Positions 56,440 through 64,000 of a stretch of 64,000 bases of DNA are shown piece after piece. Location of the stretch: positions 169,296,662-169,360,661 of the forward strand of contig NC_056524.1 of assembly GCF_019175285.1 (NCBI RefSeq), given 5' to 3'. The notes beneath the pieces were generated by a model. That model was not told the origin of the DNA and ran no database searches. It saw only the letters and a program-made list of their open reading frames with translations. A program made the translations under genes and the position numbers. Origin of the DNA: Sceloporus undulatus. Taxonomy: Eukaryota > Chordata > Lepidosauria > Squamata > Phrynosomatidae. Position 1 is the stretch's first letter. Each line of letters opens with the position of its first letter.

Positions 56440-58200
56440 CCTTTATTTATAAAGCGCTGTAAATTTACACAGCGCTGTACATACAATCTTTTAGTTAGAC
56501 GGTTCCCTGCCCTCATGCTTACAATCTAAAAGACACGACACAAAAGGAGAAGGGAGTGGTGGTGGGGAATAGGATCAGATCAAGCAGATCTTCTCCACCT
56601 CCGAGGCCTGGACCAAGGCAGATGGACTGGAGGAAGGGCTTGGCTTCTTGATGGATGGTTAAAAGGAGGCTTCCTGGGTCAGAGAGGGGCTAGCCTCTGG
56701 GAATGCTTCTCTAAACAATATAGTCTTTAATTCAGTTTTGAAACTGGGTAGAGAAGTGATGAGGTGTGCATGTGGGGGAAGAAGGTTCCAGGAGTAAGGG
56801 GCAGCAAGCGAGAAGGGACGAATTTGGGAGGGGGCAGTGGTAGTCCTACACTGTGACAGGAGACCTTGACTACAAGAGTGGAGGGTGCGAATAGGAATGT
56901 AAGGAGAAAGAAGGTCAGATAAGTAAGGAGGGGCCAATCCATGGAGGGCTTTGAAAGTCAATAATAAAAGCTTGTACCGGATGCGGAAGGGGAAGGGGAG
57001 CCAATGAAGGGAGGATAAAAGAGGTGAAACATGGTCAAAGCGGTGAGCGGATGTGACAATACGGGCAGCTGAATACTGAACGGAGATTAAAGGATGGAGG
57101 TGTGAAAGAGGAAGCCCTGTTAGAAGGAGGTTACAATAATCTAGTCGGGAAACCACTAGGGCATGGACTAGAGTCTTGGTAGTAGAGATTGAGAGGAATG
57201 GACGGATCTTGGCAATGTTGTGGAGAAAGAATCTACAGGCCTTGGCGGTGGCCTGGATCTGGGGAATAAATGAAAGAGAAGAGTCAAAAATGAAGCCAAG
57301 ACTGCGGGCTTGATGAACCGGTTGAATAGAAGTGTCGTCAACAGAAACAGAAAAGGAATAGTGAAGGGTGGGTTTAGGTGGAAAGACAAGAAGCTCATTC
57401 TTAGACATGTTGAGCTTCAAGCGCCGAAGCCGCATCCACTGAGAGATGGCAGTCAGACAAGAAGAAACTTGCTGTTCAAGCCTTGGAGAAAGGTCAGGTG
57501 TGGAGAGATACAGCTGAGTGTCGTCGGCGTACAGATGATAGGAGAAACCAAAAGAACTCATGAGTTTACCTAGGGACAGTGTATATAGAGAGAACAGAAG
57601 GGGACCCAAGACAGAGCCCTGGGGAACTCCAACCGATGGGGGAACAGAGGACGAAGTCTGACCACCCGTGACCACTGCAAAAGATCTGTCTGACAAGTAA
57701 GATTTAAACCAGTCGAGAGCAGAGTCGGAGAACCCAAGGTCAGAAAGTAAATCAACCAGGAGACAGTGATCAACAGTGTCAAAGGCCGCAGACAAATCAA
57801 GAAGAATGAGAATAGAGAAGAGGCCGTTTGCCTTGGCCCGCAAGAGATCGTTTGAGATCTTGGTGGGGGCTGTCTCTGTAGAGTGCCGTGGGCGGAAGCC
57901 AGACTGGAAAGGGTCCAGGATGGAGTTGGCTTCAAGAAACTTAATACAGTGAGAATAAACGACCCGTTCTAGGACCTTAAAAAGAAAAGGAAGAAGAGAA
58001 ATTGGACGATAGCTAGACAAAGAAGAGGGGTCGAGAGAGGGTTTCTTCAGAATTGGGGAAACGAGAGCATGTTTGAAGTCAGAAGGGAAGGAACCCATAG
58101 AGAGAGAGAGAGATTAAAGATATAGAGGAGCGAGGGCAGAACAGAAGGGGCTATAGAGATTAGGAGACAGGAGGGAATAGGATCAAGAGAGCAGGTAGTA
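56370..58200 (-). mobile_element. L2-like LINE, young, 5'-truncated
   Basis: Its minus-strand 3' end has TTTATAAATAAAGG and a long (ATT)n tail (56368-56440). A single frame covers the reverse transcriptase domain. The 3' block GATTGTAAGCATGAGGGCAG resembles the mammalian L2 terminus. Related ends lie at 5495, 47155 and 61085. Confidence 0.92.
56659..58098 (-). CDS. LINE reverse transcriptase, open over 479 codons (partial)
   Basis: Read on the minus strand it has [24 protein letters not shown]-type motif 1, [14 protein letters not shown] and [27 protein letters not shown], the catalytic [13 protein letters not shown], and [62 protein letters not shown]. These are the L2-clade RT and its C-terminal region. 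The endonuclease part is missing at the 5' end, so the copy cannot move by itself. The intact frame means recent insertion. This is a transposon gene, not a host gene. Confidence 0.9.
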   Translation of the reverse strand: MGSFPSDFKHALVSPILKKPSLDPSSLSSYRPISLLPFLFKVLERVVYSHCIKFLEANSILDPFQSGFRPRHSTETAPTKISNDLLRAKANGLFSILILLDLSAAFDTVDHCLLVDLLSDLGFSDSALDWFKSYLSDRSFAVVTGGQTSSSVPPSVGVPQGSVLGPLLFSLYTLSLGKLMSSFGFSYHLYADDTQLYLSTPDLSPRLEQQVSSCLTAISQWMRLRRLKLNMSKNELLVFPPKPTLHYSFSVSVDDTSIQPVHQARSLGFIFDSSLSFIPQIQATAKACRFFLHNIAKIRPFLSISTTKTLVHALVVSRLDYCNLLLTGLPLSHLHPLISVQYSAARIVTSAHRFDHVSPLLSSLHWLPFPFRIRYKLLLLTFKALHGLAPPYLSDLLSPYIPIRTLHSCSQGLLSQCRTTTAPSQIRPFSLAAPYSWNLLPPHAHLITSLPSFKTELKTILFREAFPEASPSLTQEASF

Positions 58201-58525
58201 GAAAAAAATTAAATAACATGGATTTCTGCTTTCATTCTACTACATAAAATAAAATCTCTTCCTAGCTGTGTGTTCTATGTCCAGTAATGTTAAAAGATTT
58301 GAGGCTTCACTGCTTTATTTTCCAAAATAAACCAACTCTAGGAAGCTCAGCCAGGAACACACATGTTCAGAAAAGAAAGACAAAAGTAATATTTTAATTT
58401 ACAGATCTACACTTACTAGTGTACCTTTGAAGATGTCATGATGGTTTGCCAAAGTTAAAAAAGTAAAATAAACAACAATATTAATATTTAGTGTTAATCA
58501 ATTATTATATTATGCTTATCATATA

Positions 58526-58716
58526 CAGTGACCCCGTGCCATATGTGGGTTTCTCTTCCATGGCTTTCAGCATATGCTGAAGCTGCAGTGCAATGTTAAC
58601 AATGGCGCATGCACATGTGGCACATGTGCCGTACCACACTGCATGCACGTGCCCCATTTTTTTCAATAGGGCATGAGCATATGCGATTTTCCCCTTACGC
58701 AGGGGTGGGAGGACTG
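58526..58716. mobile_element. Tigger-like MITE with TA target sites
   Basis: CAGTGACCCCGTGCCATATG faces ACGCAGGGGTGGGAGGACTG, with TA at 58524-58525 and 58717-58718. Confidence 0.8.
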
Positions 58717-58776
58717 TACTTTATAATAGTTAATGTTATAGTTAATAGTTGTAATAGTTTAACATCAATATTAATC

Positions 58777-58820
58777 ACACACACACACACACACAACACA
58801 CACACACACACACACACATT
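58777..58820. repeat. (AC)n microsatellite
   Basis: Two AC runs joined by one AA step. Confidence 0.9.
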
Positions 58821-58892
58821 TAATATGTTTAGTACTGATATTTAATTGTTTCCCCCCAATTTATTATGAATAAATATTTGGGATAGTATAAA

Positions 58893-59390
58893 ACTGGTGT
58901 AGTGGTCCAAGCTTTGGATGACTCTAGAGACTGGGGTTTGATTCCCGTATGGCCATGAAACATGGGAATTTATCATACGGGGGGAAATTGGGGGATTCAA
59001 CAGGCATTATCCAGGGAAAGACGTGTGATCACATGCATCACAATTACAGAGGGCTTATCCTGGGAATAACCAGTGAATAGCCAGCAACAAATAATTCACA
59101 GGATTGCCCCATTAGTGATTTATTGCTGGTTAATTCCTGATTATTCCCAGGATAAGCCCTCTGTAATTGTGATATCATGTGATAATCTTAGCTGGGATCA
59201 TGCTACTTTCCCTGGATAATGCCTATTGAATCCCCCGATTTTTCAAATATGATAAAGTCCATAGTCTCAGCTTGAGGGGAAGGCAATAGCAAACTTCCTC
59301 TGAACAAAACTTGTCAAGAAACTCCTTGATAGATTCACCTTAGAGTTGCCATACATCAAAAGTGACTTGAAGATATATAACAGGCATATA
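58893..59390 (+). repeat. tRNA-derived SINE split by a palindromic MITE
   Basis: The head AACTGGTGTAGTGGTCCAAG with B box GGGTTTGATTCCCG ends at GGCCATGAAAC. The body resumes with GAGGGGAAGGCAATAGCAAA and GAGTTGCCATACATCAAAAG. Confidence 0.8.
58964..59262. mobile_element. Palindromic MITE inside the SINE
   Basis: TTTATCATACGGGG at the left mirrors CAAATATGATAAAGTCC at the right. Inner arms GGCATTATCCAGGGAAAG / CTTTCCCTGGATAATGCC-type and CAGAGGGCTTATCCTGGGAA / CCAGGATAAGCCCTCTG are nearly perfect. Same family as 49308. Confidence 0.75.
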
Positions 59391-59484
59391 TACACACACG
59401 CAAAACTGGCCAGTGTAGATCCTTGCCCTAAACCTAGAGCTTTAATTCTTGTATACTGTATTGTGAGTGAAGATTCACACTTTA

Positions 59485-59573
59485 ACAGTGCAATCATATA
59501 CACACCTCCTCTGAAATAACTCTGCTGGGTTTAATAGGACTTGCTACCAGGTAATGTGTATAGGATTGTAGCT
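59485..59573. repeat. Short inverted-repeat element
   Basis: GTGCAATCATATACACACCT mirrors AATGTGTATAGGATTGTAGC. It lies ~220 bp before the SRGN ETS site. Confidence 0.6.
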
Positions 59574-59791
59574 TGAAGCGGTAACATTCTTATTTTAAAA
59601 ACTTCAAGTGAGGCTGCAGTCCTTTGTACAGTTGCTTTGAAGTAAATCCCACTGGCTTTGGTAGGTCTTTCTTCTATGTAGACGTGCCTAGCTTTGCACT
59701 TGTTGTTCATACCACATTCTTCTTGTGGTAAGTGGATCAAGAACTGTAGAAGTCAGGTCTGGTTGTTTTTTTTATAACTAGATGTGTTACT

Positions 59792-59819
59792 TTCCTGTGC
59801 TCAGGAAGTTGTGACGCAA
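59792..59819 (+). promoter_or_regulatory. Paired ETS and CRE-like sites upstream of SRGN exon 1
   Basis: TTCCTG (59792-59797) and CAGGAAGT (59802-59809) form outward-facing ETS cores. TGACGCAA, a CRE-like site, follows at 59812-59819. They lie about 125-150 bp before the SRGN start codon. The human serglycin promoter is known, from memory, to depend on an ETS site and a CRE half-site about 10 bp apart. Confidence 0.6.
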
Positions 59820-59944
59820 GTCATGGGTTGGGTCTGAGGTCTGTGAAACCTTCTGTAAAGGCAATTGCCCTCCTTGTCCTGTTGCATTTTGAAAAGTACT
59901 GGTGACGGTTCATGGACTGTGGAGGTACGCAGGCCAAAACAGAA

Positions 59945-60017
59945 ATGCTCGTCAGACATAATGGGAGGATTTTCATGGCTCTCTGTATAATCCTCTTTAC
60001 AGGATGCACAATACAAG
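59945..60017 (+). CDS. SRGN: Serglycin (SRGN) exon 1: signal peptide
   Basis: An ATG opens 24 codons plus one base, ending at a good donor, CAAG|GTAAAA. The peptide starts MLVRHNGRIFMALCII and ends LFTGCTIQ with a split Gly codon. Basic residues 4 and 8 are followed by a hydrophobic core from Ile9 to Thr19, as in a signal peptide. Human serglycin exon 1 likewise encodes only the signal peptide, ends with Gln and a split Gly, and lies next to KIFBP. Serglycin is a secretory-granule proteoglycan of blood and endothelial cells. The Ser-Gly repeat exon is not in the window; in human, intron 1 is several kilobases. Short length limits certainty. Confidence 0.72.
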
Positions 60018-60094
60018 GTAAAACTTCAAGTGCTCGTTCTTTTTTGTAATTTCTCTTCCTAAGCTGTGTAGCATGATTATAGCGGAAGCCAACC

Positions 60095-60248
60095 AAAGAC
60101 TACTAATGCTTCTGTACATGTCTGCTCAGAGACGTAAGGAAAGGCATCTTGTAGCCCCTTTGAGAGTGAGAGAAAGAAACTGATAGCTAGAAGTAAATTT
60201 AACTGATTTTAGTGGGTACTTCCCAGTTCTGTGGATATAGGATTGCAT
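60095..60248. repeat. Short inverted-repeat element holding a Penelope-like piece
   Basis: TCTGTACATGTCTGCTCAGA and CAGTTCTGTGGATATAGGAT are the decayed ends, as in 59485. GGCATCTTGTAGCCCCTTTG (60144-60163) is the Penelope-like tail unit of 22440. Confidence 0.5.
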
Positions 60249-60844
60249 ACTAAAATGTACGGTTCAACCTGTTTCAGGTAATGTCCCCCTTTCCCAAATT
60301 TTATGCTTAGTGAGATATGGTGGCGGTAGTTCAGTACAGTAATTCACAAGGGAATGTGGAGATCACCTTGTAAGCAGAATGAATGGCCATTAATGCTTTT
60401 GTGATGCCTTTATTTCCCAAGGATTTCAAGTGGTCTCTGTTGTTTGAACAATACATTCGGGAAGTGGTCAACCTCTTCCCATTTCAAAATGAATAGTGGA
60501 CAGTGTGATGCTAAACCATACTCCAAAGGGTAGCCCACAGTTGCAATGGATATGTGAACTGGGAGGGGAAATTACATAGGATGTGGGAATGTACTAATGG
60601 TGGGTAACAGTTGAGTAAAATACTATGCATTTAGTGTTCGAGTATGAAGAGATATGTGCTTTAGAGGAACATAGTTCTTTTCAAATGTAAAGTAATTGTG
60701 ATACTTTAACACCAAAATGTTCTAGTCTCTGTAAGTTAAATGTGTAGACCTGGCCAGACTTACTTAGTAATAAATTCAACTAGCAACACAAAATAATTAA
60801 TGTTGGCTGGAAGGATTCTGGAGATGTATTTCAAAATAACAATG

Positions 60845-60994
60845 ACTACTATTAGTAGTTTGACAAATATAATATTTAAATAAGAGTAAAAACAGAGCTA
60901 GAAAAAACTACTACTACTACTACTAGTTTTTTCTAGCTCTGCTTTTACTCTTACTTAAATATTGTCTTATATTTGTCAAATTACTAATAGTAGT
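60845..60994. repeat. Long near-perfect palindrome around (ACT)5
   Basis: Arms of ~65 bp (60845-60909) and ~70 bp (60925-60994) differ by a few substitutions and a 5-bp indel. The loop is ACTACTACTACTACT. Confidence 0.85.
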
Positions 60995-61084
60995 TTAAAG
61001 TATAGCCTGTCGGTTACAGAAATGTATAATCTGAAACACATGTACATCTCTTAACCCTGTGTTGTTTTGTATCTATAATATTTT

Positions 61085-61129
61085 TGTATGTACAGTGCTG
61101 TGTAAATTTACAGCGCTTTATAAATAAAG

Positions 61130-61171
<42 letters not shown>

Positions 61172-61172
61172 T
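61085..61172 (+). repeat. L2-like LINE 3' tail
   Basis: TGTACAGTGCTGTGTAAATT, TACAGCGCTTTATAAATAAA and GGTTAATAATAA: the terminal block of the 56370 LINE with only its tail kept. Confidence 0.85.
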
Positions 61173-62140
61173 TAAATCGCTCACTTACCTTAATGTGCAC
61201 TTGTTTCAATTACACTTCAGTGTTTTAGTAACTTAAAATGTACTGGGCTTCTTGTTTACTCAGAAATAAATTACATTGAATTTAATGGGGTTTAACTACA
61301 AATAGCTGTTATAGCCTAAATCTGCAATCGAAAATGGACTAACTTTTAAGCAAATATTTTAAGGATGAAAATTCCAGTTGCACTGAGGTATAATTTGTTA
61401 GCTCTCTGATGTTTTTCTAGGGAATGAAATATTTTGCTAAGCAGCTGGTAAATGTGGAGAATGGTAATTTGATGAGGGAAAAACTATATTGCTAACCAAT
61501 AGCCTCTATGGTATATCTACAGTATTGCCACATTTGCACATCTATTTAACATAGCCTGACTTAATATACTGCAACATGACTGGACCGCATGCTGGTAGAT
61601 GCAGCCTATTCATTTCCGTTTCATTTGTTTGTCCTAAAAAGGAGGCAAACAAAGCAGGAAAAATGGGAGAAAGAACTGTAAAGTTACAGATGAAATTAGG
61701 ATTAGGATTAATTACACCCAAACAAACCAGGATTTGTAGGCCAAGGCTTGCTGTAGACTTTTACATCAAGGCTTATTTGAGCATGCTGAACCAAAATATT
61801 TAACATGTTCATATTTAACAATTATGTTATTAATCCCAGATTTATTTAACTGAGGTTTATTAAATAGGGTTCCTGGCTTAAAGTAGTGGTGAACCATGTG
61901 GCCATGTATTTTGATTGGTTTGCTTATGATTTTGAACAAGATGACGAGATTTAAAATAACATCCAGCTCCTCAGAGCTGGCCCTAACATTAGGGAGAATA
62001 AGATGGCTGTCTCAAGCAGCAGTTTGGGGGTGTTACTCATACGTGGTTGTATTTTTACTATTAGGAGAAGAGGAGTGGTGCCTGTGACTGTTTTTTTCCT
62101 CTAGTATCAATACTATTTGACTGGCCCAGTGTATTATGTG

Positions 62141-62538
62141 CTGTATATACTCATGTATAAGTCTAGAAATTTAGGTTAAAAAATTGACCCAAAAAACCTG
62201 AGTCAGCTTATCCACAGGTCAGTGTAAGTACTGTACTTTAACTTGTGTATACACCTCCCCCCCACACACACACCCCACACACCCTGGTGAAAGGCAAGAG
62301 TTTATCTGCTCTGGAAGCATTGACCCCCTTCAACTCTCTCATCCATCTAGCCCTTAGTATGAGTACAGATTTGCCTGCTTTACTTTTGTAAGTTCTTTGG
62401 TATTGTTTTCCTTTGCTTCAACCTTTACATCTTTCATTATGTGCCCCTAAGTTTTACCCTCAACTTATCCATGGGTCATATCAAAATCCATAAAACCTGC
62501 CCTCGACTTGAGGTTGACCTATAGTCAAGTATATACAG
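62141..62538. mobile_element. MITE, second copy of the 50649 family
   Basis: CTGTATATACTCATGTATAA faces GTCAAGTATATACAG with TA at the right. The body AAAAAATTGACCCAAAAAAC and TTTCATTATGTGCCCCTAAG matches 50649 in the same orientation. Confidence 0.8.
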
Positions 62539-62771
62539 TAATTTTACTTTTGGAATGAGTTTGTTCTGCCTTAGGTAGCAAAAGTTCTTAGGCAAGCCCT
62601 ACAACCTCCTATGTTAAGGCTTCAGGTATTTTTTCTAGTAGTAAAGGAAGTTTGTGTAAGTGTGAAGGAACTGATGCTCTGTTCCTAAGAGATCACCACA
62701 CAGGATATGTACAGCACAGTTCTATGCATGTTGGCTCAGAGATGTCCTGCTTTCTGTGGGATATGGTTATT

Positions 62772-63004
62772 GTTGTTGTTTCCGATTGATAGCATTTCTA
62801 ACTTATGGTGAACCTAAGGGAAACCTACGACACAGTTGTCTTGGCAAGATTTGTTAAAAGGGTTTGCCTTTGCATTCTTCTGCGGTTGAGAGAGTGTGAC
62901 TTGCCCAAGGTCTCAGTGGATTTTGTTGGCTGAATGGGGATTTGAACCCTGGTCTCCAGAGCTATAGTCCAATGTTCAAACCATTACACCACACTGACTC
63001 TCAG
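62772..63004 (-). repeat. tRNA-derived SINE, near full length
   Basis: (GTT)n, TCTAACTTATGGTGAACCTA, GTGACTTGCCCAAGGTCTC, GGGGATTTGAACCCTGGTCT (B box) and ACCATTACACCACACTGACT read as the SINE on the minus strand. Confidence 0.85.
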
Positions 63005-64000
63005 TGAGACTTACTCCCAGATAATCTGAATAGGAGTACTGCCTAAACAACTTAAAAGAAATGTAATTCATAATTAGACACCCTAGGTTTATCCTACATT
63101 TATCCTGTCTTCTAAAGCTAAGTAATATTAATGTCGGCAGAATGGTACCCATCAACACTGAACATGGAGGCAGCAACAGTCAGGGGAACACTAAGGTTTT
63201 CAGAAGTAAATGTTTAAAAATGAAAATGGCACTGTGAGACAAGGATGAGCTGAGCAATTTTGGGCTTCAAAATGTTTTTGGATTCTACCTCCCATAATCC
63301 TTCATCATTGTTTATATTATCTTGGGCTCATGGTGTTGTATGCTGGCAACCATCTTGAGGGCCACAGTTGCTAACCCCCCTTTAAGGAACAATATCCCAA
63401 AAGCAGTTTGGTAAGGACTGAAAATGAAACAATGATTATTAGCCTGGGGAATGTGGTAGGGAGGAGAGATATGAGATGGGGAGAAGAATGGATTAGAATA
63501 CCCAAAAAATAACATTACTAGCCAACTGCTACATGAATGCTAGGGTGGCCAGGTGCAAAAGAGGTTTGCATAACAAGCTACACTTGCAGAAATGCTCTTT
63601 TACAAACCTTTTAATCACATCTTTTGCCTCTGTCCATCTTACTCCATGCTGTAATGTTCAGTTGCAGGTTCCACATTAAGATTTTTAATTGTCAAGTTAC
63701 TCTATCCTGGGGGTTAATTAAAGAGAACTGCAGGTACTAGTGCCATACTATTGTAGACCTATCTCAGCATGAACATATTTTATACTATAGAATCTGTGTA
63801 TCCAAGTGATTCATTGCTACAGTTGGCACCCAAAGGAGAGCTGCAGTTTATATAAGGTGCTAGCTAGCCAATAAAGGTTTTGAACTTTCTTCTCCCTTTC
63901 AGTGGCAGGATCATACCACTGCCCAAGCTGCTTTTGTAAATCTTTGTTTTATAAACAGTCTGCTGTTTGAGAAAAACCAGACGAAATGTAATATCCCTCT
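63005..64000. other. Right end, nothing firmly recognised
   Basis: Unique sequence. No exon and no firm repeat. Confidence 0.45.

Larger units (their letters stand above)
60018..64000. other. SRGN: Putative SRGN intron 1
   Basis: No Ser-Gly repeat or other SRGN exon is recognised before the window ends. The stretch holds the repeats listed below and unique sequence. Confidence 0.55.

Noticed and set aside
61576-61803. 75-codon frame as SRGN exon 2
   Set aside because: No Ser-Gly run, no suitable acceptor phase and no similarity to serglycin.
63640-63960. TATA-like and AATAAAG motifs near the right edge resembling an LTR
   Set aside because: No repeated ends, no partner and no coding remnant are visible in the window; chance motifs are as likely.
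1-64000. CRISPR arrays, operons, riboswitches
   Set aside because: The DNA is animal nuclear sequence with spliced genes; the short repeats are microsatellites or transposon units.

Overview
The window is vertebrate nuclear DNA, almost certainly from a squamate reptile and probably an iguanian-type lizard. The evidence is split genes with GT-AG introns plus a dense lizard-type repeat load: tRNA-derived SINEs, a 5S-rRNA-headed SINE, L2/CR1/L1 LINE pieces, many small Tigger- and hAT-like elements, and Penelope-like termini. I identified no species.

Three host genes lie head to tail on the + strand in the order known from human 10q22. (1) DDX21, nucleolar DEAD-box RNA helicase, enters from the left edge without its first exon; fourteen coding exons from 1969 to 19089 give 678 residues up to the stop codon. 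(2) KIFBP (KIF1-binding protein) is complete: seven coding exons from 23108 to 36788, 610 residues, starting in a CpG island with an NRF1-type site and ending with a canonical polyadenylation signal near 37320. (3) A signal-peptide exon at 59945-60017 fits serglycin (SRGN) exon 1, the gene expected after KIFBP, with an ETS site and a CRE-like site about 130-140 bp upstream of its start codon. The other SRGN exons are not visible and probably lie beyond the right edge.

Layout: 1-1968 DDX21 intron; 1969-19089 DDX21; 19090-23000 intergenic, with inverted and tandem Penelope-like repeats; 23000-37330 KIFBP; 37440-59400 a 22-kb gene desert built of an L1 remnant (37440-39200), a mariner transposase remnant (42717-43330), an L2-like remnant (45110-46275), a CR1 fragment split by a small DNA element (50405-51255), a fresh-looking L2-like LINE with a 479-codon open frame (56370-58200), and many MITEs; 59790-64000 SRGN promoter, exon 1 and intron 1.

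DDX21 works in rRNA synthesis and processing in the nucleolus. KIFBP restrains kinesin motors in the cytoplasm. Serglycin is a granule proteoglycan of blood cells. They share conserved synteny, not a pathway. The most unusual points are a 93-bp GC-AG intron in KIFBP, decayed hammerhead-ribozyme cores in the Penelope-like repeats (four in tandem just upstream of the KIFBP promoter), the ETS/CRE pair at the SRGN exon, and several nested insertions with readable target-site duplications.
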